A stretch of DNA of 64,000 bases from Candidatus Saccharimonadales bacterium (lineage in GTDB: Bacteria > Patescibacteriota > Saccharimonadia > Saccharimonadales > Saccharimonadaceae): assembly GCA_035697325.1 (NCBI GenBank), contig DASSDB010000002.1, forward strand, positions 341,232 to 405,231, in the 5' to 3' direction. The notes beneath the pieces were generated by a model, which worked only from the letters and a program-made list of their open reading frames with translations, ran no database searches and was not told the DNA's origin. Shown piece by piece: positions 7,354-15,685 of the stretch. The position numbers were made by a program, and so were the translations under genes. Each line of letters begins with the position of its first letter. The stretch's first letter is position 1.

Positions 7354-8631
7354 ATGAATGACACGCAGGTTGCCGATTTAATTGCTGGGGAAGAAAAAAG
7401 GGAAAGAGAAGGTCTTGAGCTTATTCCGAGCGAAAATTATGTCTCTCGGGATGTCCTTACTGCGCTTGGAAGCATTTTCACTAATAAGTATTCTGAAGGG
7501 TATCCGGGCAAGCGATACTATGGCGGCCAAGAATTTACCGACCAAATTGAGCAGCTGGCGATAGATAGGGCCAAGCAATTGTTTAAAGCCGATCATGCAA
7601 ACGTACAGCCTCACTCCGGTGCACCGGCAAATGAAGCAGTATATAGTGCATGGCTTGAGCCGGGCGATACGGTGCTGGCGATGGATTTATCTCACGGTGG
7701 GCATCTTACTCATGGAGCTCCCGTGACTCGTAGCGCCCATTTATACAACTTTATTCGCTATAAAATGAAAGATCCTGCGACTGGTGAGATAGACTATGAG
7801 GAGCTGCGAGCACTTGCGCTAGAGCACAAGCCAAAGATTATCTTGGCTGGTTTCAGCGCATATCCCCGTGAATTAGATTATGCGAAATTTGCAAGCATTG
7901 GTAACGAAGTTGGGGCTCTATTGATGGCCGACATGGCACACATTGCCGGCCTTATCGTTGGAGGTGTGGCGAAAAATCCGTTCGATTACGGTTTCCATGT
8001 TATTACAACAACAACTCACAAAACCCTTCGTGGTCCTCGCGGTGGTCTTATTCTTTCTAGAGGAACAGTCGGCAACCCTCTCAAGAAGCCGGAAAAAACG
8101 CTGGAAAATATCCCAACGCTCATTGATCGTTCTATCTTTCCTGGCATGCAAGGTGGCCCGCATATGCACGTTATTGCGGCCAAGGCTGTCGCATTTGGCG
8201 AGGCGCTGGAGCCCGAGTTTAAAAGCTACGCCGAGCAAATCGTAAAAAATGCAGCCGTGCTCGCGGATGAACTACAAAAACGTGATTTTCAGCTGATAAC
8301 AGGTGGAACGAGTAATCATTTAATACTGGCCGATGTTTACAAAAGCTTTGGGATCGATGGCAAAGTGGCTGAGCGAGCGCTTGATAAAATCGGTCTTACG
8401 CTAAACGCAAACTCAGTTGCCGACGATCCATTGCCACCATTCAAGCCAAGCGGCATTCGCCTGGGTACACCAGCCATTACAACTCGTGGGCTTAAAGAAG
8501 AGCATATGCCTCAAATTGCCGAATGGATGAAACAAGCTATCGACGTTCGCGATGACGAAGCTGCGCTCGCAAGTCTACGCGAAGAAGTGAAACAATTCGT
8601 CCTCGACTTCCCCTTGCCAAGCGACAGATAG
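7354..8631 (+). CDS. glyA: Serine hydroxymethyltransferase
   Basis: Protein of 425 aa, the normal family length. It converts serine and tetrahydrofolate to glycine and methylene-THF using PLP. The PLP lysine lies in TTTTHKTLRGPRGG, and the N-terminal LIPSENYVSRDVL and SGAPANEAVY segments are diagnostic. AGGAGA sits 7 nt before the ATG, so this gene has a normal leader, unlike the divergent murA. With folD at 26.9 kb it gives a short one-carbon pathway. Confidence 0.97.
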   Translation: MNDTQVADLIAGEEKREREGLELIPSENYVSRDVLTALGSIFTNKYSEGYPGKRYYGGQEFTDQIEQLAIDRAKQLFKADHANVQPHSGAPANEAVYSAWLEPGDTVLAMDLSHGGHLTHGAPVTRSAHLYNFIRYKMKDPATGEIDYEELRALALEHKPKIILAGFSAYPRELDYAKFASIGNEVGALLMADMAHIAGLIVGGVAKNPFDYGFHVITTTTHKTLRGPRGGLILSRGTVGNPLKKPEKTLENIPTLIDRSIFPGMQGGPHMHVIAAKAVAFGEALEPEFKSYAEQIVKNAAVLADELQKRDFQLITGGTSNHLILADVYKSFGIDGKVAERALDKIGLTLNANSVADDPLPPFKPSGIRLGTPAITTRGLKEEHMPQIAEWMKQAIDVRDDEAALASLREEVKQFVLDFPLPSDR

Positions 8632-8747
8632 CATTAGCTTAATCAGTAGTTAATATTTTTAATTGACGCGCATGATATAGTGTAATCGCTCTTCAGCAAA
8701 GCATAAGCTAGTAGCTCGTTCATTGACAACTCAGAATAGGGAAGGTC

Positions 8748-10322
8748 ATGAAACGGATTAAATATAGCATTCGAGCGCTATTGCTCGTAGCGACACTATT
8801 TGTATCACTTGTGGTATCTCCGGGTGTTGCAAGTGCGGCGAGTGATTATGATGATGTCATCAGCCATGTGGATAGTGTTCACTTGTCGAGGTCTGGAGTT
8901 CAAGGTACGCCAACTTGTGCTTCGTTGGATATAACCTCTTCATGGACAAGTATCTTGGTCAATTCATCGTCGTGGACTTCGAGAACACAAGTAATTGGAG
9001 GAGCAACCAGGGATGCAACGCTTGCAGATTGGGCTGCTGCTCGCACGGGTGGAGGCGGTTGGGCTGTTGTTCAGCAGCATAATAATAACGTTTCTTATCC
9101 GGATAGCGGGAGTCCTATCGGGGACGCTGTGTATGTGGTATTTACACCTTCAGCGTCTGCGCAAATTGCCTTCTCCTCTAATTCAATTTATTGGGGCCCT
9201 CAAAAGCAAGCATATTTGACGAATACGGATGATGGGTATGTATACTCCCTGCGTATTCAGTTTGATGATTTGGGTGCGGGTGGGGGTGACGATAAGTGTA
9301 CTCCGGTAGTTTCCATGGCACTGAGGGAAGTAAGTTCGACACCATCCTACTGGGAAAATGAATCTGTCGCAGCAACTTCGACTGAAAGTATGGGTGGCTA
9401 TAGCTTGAGGCCACTGTTCGTAAACGCTGCGATTAGCTACCCGGGATACGGAGGTGAAATTCCAGCGACTTCCGCGCCTCCTGCAAAATATGCGGCTTTG
9501 GGTGACTCATTTTCAAGCGGTGAAGGAAACCCGCTATTTGAGGCAGGGACGGACGAGAATGGAGTGGATAAGTGCCACCGAAGTTCTCGCGCGTATCCTC
9601 GGCTGATACAGAACGAGTTGGATCTTGGGCAAATTGCCTTTGTTGCATGTTCGGGCGCAACCACAAATGACGTACTGGGTATACCAGAAGGTGATGATCC
9701 GATAGGAAAGGGGATAGAGCCTACTCAAGTTGACTCTTTGTCGGAGGCTACAAGCACAGTAACGATCACAATAGGAGGAAACGACGTAGGATTTGGAGAC
9801 TTTGCATATGAATGCCTATTCCCTATTAATTTGACGCACGGGACTTGTGACGAGTTCACGGATATCTACACGACTACGGTTGGGAAGATCAATAACGAGC
9901 TTCCGGACAAACTCAAGAATCTCTACACTGTCCTTCTGAATAAAGCGGAAAACGCTAACATTTACGTATTGGGATATCCTCAGATTGCCCCCTATAAAAC
10001 CGTCGATGACCCGTTTGACCAAGATTGCGGTGGTCTTTATGACGAATTTCCAAACAATTGGGGGGATGCTCGTGCGGCTCATGAAGTTACGGGCTTGTTG
10101 AATGATACGATTGAGGGTGTAGTCGATGCGGTAAAGGTTCAGCATCAGACTAATCGACTGGTGTTTGTTCCTGTAAGCAATGGTGCCTTCGTGGGTCATG
10201 ACGCGTGTTCGAGCAATTCGTTTTTCAACGGGATAGTCATCTCAAATCCTGAATATTCCGTCCATCCTAACGCAGATGGTCAGATCGCTTACAAGGATGA
10301 TCTGAAGAGTGTGATGAATTAG
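8748..10322 (+). CDS. Secreted SGNH/GDSL-family esterase
   Basis: Protein of 524 aa with a signal peptide (KRIKYSIRALLLVATLFVSL, cleavage probably after GVASA). A ~220-residue N-terminal region of unknown fold precedes the SGNH hydrolase domain: ALGDSFSSGEG holds the nucleophilic Ser, ITIGGNDVGFGDF the oxyanion Asn, and SVHPNADGQIAY the catalytic His. This arrangement resembles Streptomyces SEST-type esterases. The substrate could be lipid or acyl-decorated polymer at the cell surface or on a host cell. The leader is long and contains AAAGCATAAG, with GGGAAGG before the ATG. Confidence 0.85.
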   Translation: MKRIKYSIRALLLVATLFVSLVVSPGVASAASDYDDVISHVDSVHLSRSGVQGTPTCASLDITSSWTSILVNSSSWTSRTQVIGGATRDATLADWAAARTGGGGWAVVQQHNNNVSYPDSGSPIGDAVYVVFTPSASAQIAFSSNSIYWGPQKQAYLTNTDDGYVYSLRIQFDDLGAGGGDDKCTPVVSMALREVSSTPSYWENESVAATSTESMGGYSLRPLFVNAAISYPGYGGEIPATSAPPAKYAALGDSFSSGEGNPLFEAGTDENGVDKCHRSSRAYPRLIQNELDLGQIAFVACSGATTNDVLGIPEGDDPIGKGIEPTQVDSLSEATSTVTITIGGNDVGFGDFAYECLFPINLTHGTCDEFTDIYTTTVGKINNELPDKLKNLYTVLLNKAENANIYVLGYPQIAPYKTVDDPFDQDCGGLYDEFPNNWGDARAAHEVTGLLNDTIEGVVDAVKVQHQTNRLVFVPVSNGAFVGHDACSSNSFFNGIVISNPEYSVHPNADGQIAYKDDLKSVMN

Positions 10323-10342
10323 GAGAGAATGCTGAAGAGTAC

Positions 10343-10371
10343 GAGCCTCCGGAACTTATTCCCGGAGGCTC
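10343..10371 (+). terminator. Hairpin after the SGNH esterase gene
   Basis: Ten-bp stem GAGCCTCCGG/CCGGAGGCTC about 20 nt past the stop codon, without a clean T-run. Confidence 0.65.
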
Positions 10372-10386
10372 TCTTCATGTGGCATG

Positions 10387-10417
10387 AAAAGCCACCGAGT
10401 AATACCGGTGGCTTTTT
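10387..10417. terminator. Bidirectional terminator
   Basis: AAAAGCCACCG/CGGTGGCTTTTT stem between the convergent esterase and pilin genes. Confidence 0.88.
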
Positions 10418-10434
10418 AGAGATCAAACTGAATA

Positions 10435-10908
10435 TTAAGTGGTTGCTAATGTGCAAGTACCGCCGACATCACCAGATGTAAAGGTAGTACCTGTGCTGAC
10501 CGCGGCATTAGCCACGTAATCCCAGTAACCGATCTTAACACCGGCACCTGATCCACAAGTATAGAAGAGGATCGAGTTAGGCGATGCGGGTGCTGAACTT
10601 GGAACTGAAGTTAGTAGAGTGACAGTACCGGTTGGTACATTGTAGGTCGTACTACTTGCAGCACTCGTTAGAGCTCCAAATGTAGTTGGATATAACCCTG
10701 CGGTTGTATCTGAGGCATACGCGGCTGATTTTTTGACTATGGTCTGAGCTGCCGCTTGTGCAGAAGATAGGCGTGCTCGATTCTGAATACCATTATAGGC
10801 AACAATAACAATCGCAGCCAGGATTGCGATAATCACAATCACGATCAAAAGCTCAACGATGGTAAAGCCGCGTTCTTCCTTTAAAGTTTTTATCTTGTTA
10901 AGAGTCAT
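10435..10908 (-). CDS. Type IV pilin-like major subunit
   Basis: Protein of 157 aa with the class III leader RGFTIVELLIVIVIIAILA: prepilin peptidase would cut before the Phe and methylate it, leaving Glu at +5. The hydrophobic helix continues into a small Ser/Thr/Ala-rich head with two Cys (TCGSG and GGTCT) that could form the C-terminal disulfide loop. AGGGGGC lies upstream of the start. It is transcribed separately from the minor pilin genes upstream and is the best candidate for the main fibre protein. Confidence 0.9.
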   Translation of the reverse strand: MTLNKIKTLKEERGFTIVELLIVIVIIAILAAIVIVAYNGIQNRARLSSAQAAAQTIVKKSAAYASDTTAGLYPTTFGALTSAASSTTYNVPTGTVTLLTSVPSSAPASPNSILFYTCGSGAGVKIGYWDYVANAAVSTGTTFTSGDVGGTCTLATT

Positions 10909-11006
10909 TTTCTCTTGCCCCCTAATTATTTTTTGAAGTGTATGTTTGTAATATACTACTACGTCCGCATAAGCGCAAGCACTATTTAATAATTTATATG
11001 GGGTAG

Positions 11007-13028
11007 CTACTGATCCCCCATAAAGGATATGCCGTCAAGACCGGTGTACGTGGTGTTGGCAATAACTGGATATATCTTTCCGTCTGTGTCGATGTCGAGT
11101 CGTGAATAACCGGCTGCGCTAATAGTGTGCACGAGGACTTTTTCTTTTGGTCGGTAGCCGGCTGGGAGTTGTGCAACTGGCAGCGTTCCGGAAGAGGTTC
11201 CACCCTTAATAATACCTTTGATAGTCACGAGACCGTCAGACGCTTTTGTGTATTGTGCTGTTGTGAATCCACTGCCAAAGTTTGACCAGCTGTTTTGGAA
11301 GGTAAGACTGCTCCATCCCGCAAAGCTGCTTGGGTAATATATAGCTTGTGGAGAATACCAACCGTTAGGGTTTATGCCACCTTTGGATTCTATACCTCTT
11401 CCGGCCGCATAGTTTATGCCCAGGGCATTAAATCCGCTCCCTCCGCGCGCCGGAAAGATAAGATACTGAGAGGGCTGTTTTGACGCAGGCAGGGCCGCGA
11501 TAAGAGTCTGGTCCGCAAAAGTACCCTGAACGATCATACCGCGTACGATGACCCGTCCTACCGTGTCCGTGGTGTACTGAAGGGCTGGTGGGTAAGGGCT
11601 GCCAAAGTTTGTCCATCCATTGCTCAGGGTAAGGTTAGTCCATGTGTATGAGGCTGTACTTGCGACAAAACGTATATTTTCAAGACTTACCCAGCCGGCG
11701 TTGGCGTTGCTAATAGTAACGTTGCCATCAGGCCATACGTCGATACGAGAGGCAGAATCTGGGCTGGAATTTTGGAATATTTGTGGGTAGGCGGGTCGTA
11801 GCCCTGGGGGCAGGGTACATACAGTGGTGCCGTCAGTTACAGTACCGCTCTTGATCATTCCTTTGAGCACTACAATGTCATTATTTGTCTTGGTATAGGC
11901 AGCTCCTGAATACCCAGGAGTGGGGCTGTAGTTAACCCATCCGTTTTTCAGATCGCAGTCCGTCCACAGTGGGAGAGTGGCCGCCTCTTGGTCGGCTGCT
12001 GAAGTGCCGGTTGAGTTGCGTGCGCTCACTTGAATAGTCACAGTGTCATTACGGTAAGCATTCACGCTGAAGCTGGTCGTGGTGCTGTCGTTAGTGGCGT
12101 TTACCCAGCTACCGCCATTGATGTTGTATGAGACATTGTAAGAAGTTGCCGCGGGTACTGCTGGCCATGAGAAGGTGATCGTATTAGGTCCGGAGACAGT
12201 CGAGGAGACAGTTGGTGTAGTGGGCGCGGCCAGGTCGGCATCGATATTGTTTATCTTTGCCGCGCGAACGGTTCCAGCATTTGTGACAGATCTTCCGGCA
12301 ATAGTTTTTTGGCCATTGATCGTGACTTCAATTGAGGTTGCGGAAAGGGCATTGATGGCGCCGATATCCGTCGTACTTTGTGGCGTGGCATAATATTTGA
12401 CACTGAAGCTGCTGACGTTTTGCATCATTTCGACGTCGTTTGTCTGGCAGCGTGAAGCGGTATATCCAGGGCTACATGAGTTTTGTTGCCATGGGGCCGA
12501 GCAAAGGGTTTCGTCATTTGGTGTGGCATTCTGATTCCAATTAAAGAGGTAGCTTCGGCGCCAGAGAGAGCCATTTTTTATAAAATACATCGTTTTGCTA
12601 ATGAAAGGCCTATTATAGCTTTGCTGTGGGCCACAGTCATTAGGTTGCTTCGCGTAAAATACCAGCTGACGGGTTGTGTCTGTGGGATTTTTATCTGTTG
12701 TAAGTGTACCGAGAATCAGGGAATTAGTGTTGCTAAAGGCGGCTGTTCCGGTAAAGTTATTGTCGCTTCCTTGGGGTGACAAAAGAGTATTGGAAGTGGT
12801 AAGAAATTGGGTACTAAGGCGTGTGTCTTGTTCGATGCGGTCGAGCGTATTGCGTATTTCAAACGCCATGTTGTTACGGTCACGAATGGCAAGCACATCA
12901 CCGACCATGGTGATAATAAGAGCGATAAATCCACTGATAACGATAATGACGACGGGGGCGATGATAAGAATTTCGACAAGCGTGAAACCCTCTTCTGCTC
13001 GTTTTTTAATTGTTGACAAAAATCGCAT
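11007..13028 (-). CDS. Large pilin-like protein with fibronectin type III domain
   Basis: Protein of 673 aa from ATG 13028, chosen because AGGAGG lies 6 nt upstream; an ATG at 13055 would add nine residues. The N-terminus is a prepilin leader (EEGFTLVEILIIAPVVIIVI). After a PilW/PilJ-like region (to about 260) comes a fibronectin type III-like domain (DLAAPTTPTVSSTVSGPNTI, then SYNVSYNINGG), followed by three similar repeats of about 90 residues containing NGWVNYSP/NGWTNFGS/NSWSNFGS. The repeats look like a tip adhesin. It overlaps the next gene upstream by 23 bp. Confidence 0.85.
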   Translation of the reverse strand: MRFLSTIKKRAEEGFTLVEILIIAPVVIIVISGFIALIITMVGDVLAIRDRNNMAFEIRNTLDRIEQDTRLSTQFLTTSNTLLSPQGSDNNFTGTAAFSNTNSLILGTLTTDKNPTDTTRQLVFYAKQPNDCGPQQSYNRPFISKTMYFIKNGSLWRRSYLFNWNQNATPNDETLCSAPWQQNSCSPGYTASRCQTNDVEMMQNVSSFSVKYYATPQSTTDIGAINALSATSIEVTINGQKTIAGRSVTNAGTVRAAKINNIDADLAAPTTPTVSSTVSGPNTITFSWPAVPAATSYNVSYNINGGSWVNATNDSTTTSFSVNAYRNDTVTIQVSARNSTGTSAADQEAATLPLWTDCDLKNGWVNYSPTPGYSGAAYTKTNNDIVVLKGMIKSGTVTDGTTVCTLPPGLRPAYPQIFQNSSPDSASRIDVWPDGNVTISNANAGWVSLENIRFVASTASYTWTNLTLSNGWTNFGSPYPPALQYTTDTVGRVIVRGMIVQGTFADQTLIAALPASKQPSQYLIFPARGGSGFNALGINYAAGRGIESKGGINPNGWYSPQAIYYPSSFAGWSSLTFQNSWSNFGSGFTTAQYTKASDGLVTIKGIIKGGTSSGTLPVAQLPAGYRPKEKVLVHTISAAGYSRLDIDTDGKIYPVIANTTYTGLDGISFMGDQ

Positions 13029-13383
13029 GAACGACCTCCTGCTGTGGGTTGCCATATTTTACAGAAACATACACTCTCCCTACCAAAGCGCCAAGTCCAT
13101 AAGGGCAATCGATAGTAACGGTAATCGATGGATTAGACAGACCACTACCAGATGGAATACTTGGGGTGGGACTAGGTGTAACATTAGAGCAAGGGTTGGT
13201 AACCTGAGGAACATAACGGCGAAGGTTTTCGTATGCGATACCGCTGGCGATTGAGCGCTGATTAGCATCCGTACCGTTTTTTAATACGACAGAGTAAAGT
13301 TGGTATCCTGTAGCAATGAAAATCGCTGCTATAAAAAGCGTAATAAGCAATTCTACGGCTGAGAATCCATCTTGGTTTTTCAT
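13006..13383 (-). CDS. Minor pilin-like protein
   Basis: Protein of 125 aa with the type IV pilin signature DGFSAVELLITLFIAAIFIA and a short head region with a Pro/Ser-rich linker (SPTPSIPSGSG). The gene overlaps its upstream neighbour by 4 bp and its downstream neighbour by 23 bp, so the three minor pilin genes form one translationally coupled operon. Confidence 0.82.
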   Translation of the reverse strand: MKNQDGFSAVELLITLFIAAIFIATGYQLYSVVLKNGTDANQRSIASGIAYENLRRYVPQVTNPCSNVTPSPTPSIPSGSGLSNPSITVTIDCPYGLGALVGRVYVSVKYGNPQQEVVHAIFVNN

Positions 13384-13886
13384 TGGACCTTGCTCGTTAC
13401 TTGTAAAACGGTACTCGTGTCACTTTCAAGCGTGTAAAAGATGGTGAACTTTCGACATTCCTGGGAACTATTTTGGCAAAGTGAACCGTCTGAAGCCAGA
13501 GGCATGTAGGTATAGATACTGACATTCGGACTAGGGGTGGTAGTATTGGTGGCCACGGTGAAGCTTGTTGCACCAGAGGTATCGACATCGGGGGCCCAGA
13601 GCGATTTGGTGTCAATATCACGAAGCGCGAGTTTGATATTAGCAAGGCTGTTAACGAAGCTGGTTGGAGGGTATTCTCCTGGCGGATACGTGCTTGCGGG
13701 GTCGGAGCCGGAGCTGTAGTAGGATTCCAGTTGCTGAGCGATGGCGGTGACATCACTTTTGCGTTTTTCGTCGCGAGAATTTTGCTGATTGTTACGAAGT
13801 AACACGACGGAAAGCGTGATAAGCGTCACCATAATTGTAATAGTGATCAGTAGCTCAATAAGAGTAAACCCAGCCCTGCGGTTCAT
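13380..13886 (-). CDS. Minor pilin-like protein
   Basis: Protein of 168 aa beginning MNRRAGFTLIELLITITIMV, a standard prepilin cleavage/methylation motif with Glu at +5. An extended helix with NNQQNSRDEKRKSDVTAIAQ is typical of pseudopilins. The soluble part contains two Cys (SLCQNSSQECRK) that may pair. First gene of the three-gene operon. No pilus assembly ATPase or prepilin peptidase lies in the window, so those must be elsewhere. Confidence 0.85.
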   Translation of the reverse strand: MNRRAGFTLIELLITITIMVTLITLSVVLLRNNQQNSRDEKRKSDVTAIAQQLESYYSSGSDPASTYPPGEYPPTSFVNSLANIKLALRDIDTKSLWAPDVDTSGATSFTVATNTTTPSPNVSIYTYMPLASDGSLCQNSSQECRKFTIFYTLESDTSTVLQVTSKVQ

Positions 13887-13925
13887 ACTCTATAGCATAA
13901 GGGGTTTAGGCATGGTGTGCAAGTG

Positions 13926-14945
13926 CTATATTTCGAGCGGCTCTTGCTCTATCTCGATGCGGAATTTATCGCGCACGGCGGTTTGAATTTCATCGCGAGC
14001 AGCTGCGAGATCAGCGTAGCTTTTGGCGGATTTGTTAATGAGAACCAGCGCATTTTTATCATGAACTTTCATGCCATGGAGCGTTTGACCTTTGAGGCCG
14101 GTCTGTTCAATAAGCCAACCGGTCGGCACTTTAAAACGCCCGTCGGGCATATCGTAGGTAGGTATATCAGGATAGGTGGTTTTGAGATCGTTTAGTTGCC
14201 AATCTTCAACGATGGCATTCTTAAAGAAAGAGCCAGCGTTTGGAAGTACTTTAGGGTCGGGAAGTTTATCGGTGCGGATAGCGATGACAGCATCACGAAT
14301 AACCTGAGGGGTAAATATGGTAATCGAGTTGGCTTCAAGATAATCTTGAACAGCCTTGTAAAAGGGCGGTTGAGGCGCGGCTTTGTAAAGCTTTAGTGTA
14401 ACAGCAAGAATCATATAGCGACCGCTTGCTTCGCCGCGAAAAATACTGTGTCGGTACGAAAAACCAAGATCGTTATTTTGGAGTGTAACAAGCGTATCAT
14501 TCTCAATATCGTACGCATCGACCGAAACGAGCGTGTCGGCAATTTCTTGTCCGTACGCTCCAATATTTTGCACAGGAGCGGCTCCGGCAGTTCCGGGAAT
14601 TGCCGAAAGTGCTTCGATACCACTTAAGTTCATGCCAACCGCGCGCTCTACAACGCTATCCCAGTTCTCGCCGGCTCCAATTTTAATGATCGTGTGGCTT
14701 GGGTCATCACTTACTACTTCAAATCCAGGAATACGATTGCGGATAACTATGCCAGGAAAGCCGTTGTCGGAGACAATAAGATTACTCCCTCCGCCCAAGA
14801 TAAAAATAGGAAGATTTTGCCTGTAGGCATTGCGGCATGCCTCCATTGCTTCTTCGGGCGTGTGAGCATCTGTCATGAAACGCGCATTACCACCAAGATG
14901 CATGGTGGTGTAATTTTTCATAGGTATATTGGTGTGTATATCCAT
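13926..14945 (-). CDS. murB: UDP-N-acetylenolpyruvoylglucosamine reductase
   Basis: Protein of 339 aa. The FAD-binding region carries ILGGGSNLIVSDNGFPG, followed by GAGENWDSVVERAVG and GIEALSAIPGTAGAAPVQNI. The SYRHSIFRG and PNAGSFFKN motifs match the family, with Ser as the proton donor. Length and the YRHSIFR loop suggest the E. coli-type (type I) enzyme. It reduces the product of MurA to UDP-MurNAc using NADPH. TATAAT lies about 10 nt before the ATG. Confidence 0.95.
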   Translation of the reverse strand: MDIHTNIPMKNYTTMHLGGNARFMTDAHTPEEAMEACRNAYRQNLPIFILGGGSNLIVSDNGFPGIVIRNRIPGFEVVSDDPSHTIIKIGAGENWDSVVERAVGMNLSGIEALSAIPGTAGAAPVQNIGAYGQEIADTLVSVDAYDIENDTLVTLQNNDLGFSYRHSIFRGEASGRYMILAVTLKLYKAAPQPPFYKAVQDYLEANSITIFTPQVIRDAVIAIRTDKLPDPKVLPNAGSFFKNAIVEDWQLNDLKTTYPDIPTYDMPDGRFKVPTGWLIEQTGLKGQTLHGMKVHDKNALVLINKSAKSYADLAAARDEIQTAVRDKFRIEIEQEPLEI

Positions 14946-15049
14946 CTTGCTTAAAATTATAGCTCATAGTCTGAAGATATTGCTAATCAGGAATGTGGTA
15001 TATTGTACCGGTAATCGATCTGGATTTTCATCTATGAAAGGCCGAACTC

Positions 15050-15442
15050 GTGGTTAAGCGGATTTCGAAAGAAGAGCTTGTCGAGCGCTTGGAAATTGCC
15101 CAGGCTCTGCTTGAGCAATTTGGGCTGACAGCGAGCTTGAATGAGCCCGGTTTCACTCCCTTGGAAGCGGTTGGTCTGGCGGCGGTGCCGGCCGACTATC
15201 GCATCAGGGTTGCTGCCGAGCTCAGCCAGTCCTACAACGGCAACAAGGGCATCCTCTACGTCAGTGAGGCCACCCAGGATTGCCTCCGTAGCGTGGGCGT
15301 GCGCAAGCTGGATGAGTATCGAGACGAGGTCAAGGCTGCCCTGGACAGGATTTTGGACGGACCTCGCGCCGGGCTACAGTCGGACCGGCCGGGGCTCTTG
15401 GAGGACACCCTCGCGGCGGTCCTGAGTTCCAGGAAGTCCTGA
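15050..15442 (+). CDS. GC-rich hypothetical protein
   Basis: Protein of 130 aa starting at GTG 15050 with GAAAGG upstream. The gene is much richer in G and C than its neighbours, with third positions mostly G or C. The N-terminus (KRISKEELVERLEIAQALLE) is predicted helical; no domain is recognised. It stands alone, ends in a 13-bp hairpin, and lies just upstream of tRNA-Arg(TCG), as other GC-rich genes here lie next to tRNAs. Confidence 0.68.
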   Translation: MVKRISKEELVERLEIAQALLEQFGLTASLNEPGFTPLEAVGLAAVPADYRIRVAAELSQSYNGNKGILYVSEATQDCLRSVGVRKLDEYRDEVKAALDRILDGPRAGLQSDRPGLLEDTLAAVLSSRKS

Positions 15443-15450
15443 TCGATGGG

Positions 15451-15486
15451 TATCTGACGTCGGCATCTACTGTCCGACGTCAGATA
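15451..15486 (+). terminator. Long hairpin after a GC-rich gene
   Basis: Thirteen-bp perfect stem TATCTGACGTCGG/CCGACGTCAGATA about 10 nt past the stop codon, not followed by a T-run. Confidence 0.75.
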
Positions 15487-15560
15487 CTCTATCATTAAAA
15501 TGTATTAATTTTAGCCTACCTGTAAGAACTAAAATTTGATGAACGTCATGGTGGTGTAAA

Positions 15561-15579
15561 CAGATTAATCTGGTATAAT
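15561..15579 (+). promoter_or_regulatory. Promoter of tRNA-Arg(TCG) with palindrome
   Basis: TATAAT (15574-15579) precedes tRNA-Arg by 17 nt. A perfect CAGATTAATCTG palindrome (15561-15572) ends one base before it and could be an operator. Confidence 0.6.
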
Positions 15580-15596
15580 TATTGAAGCATTAGTAC

Positions 15597-15673
15597 GCAC
15601 CCGTAGCTCAGTGGATTAGAGCACTGGTCTTCGGAACCAGGTGTCGTAGGTTCGAATCCTACCGGGTGTACCA
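15597..15673 (+). tRNA. tRNA-Arg(TCG)
   Basis: Cloverleaf with anticodon stem-loop CTGGT-CTTCGGA-ACCAG (anticodon TCG), T-arm GTAGG-TTCGAAT-CCTAC and encoded ACCA. The membrane protein ATG follows 12 nt after the CCA, so the two may share a transcript. Confidence 0.94.
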
Positions 15674-15685
15674 TAGGTATCATTT

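Noticed and set aside
12676-13254. 192-aa open frame on the plus strand
   Set aside because: Antisense to two pilin-like genes whose signal motifs are unambiguous; composition is not protein-like.
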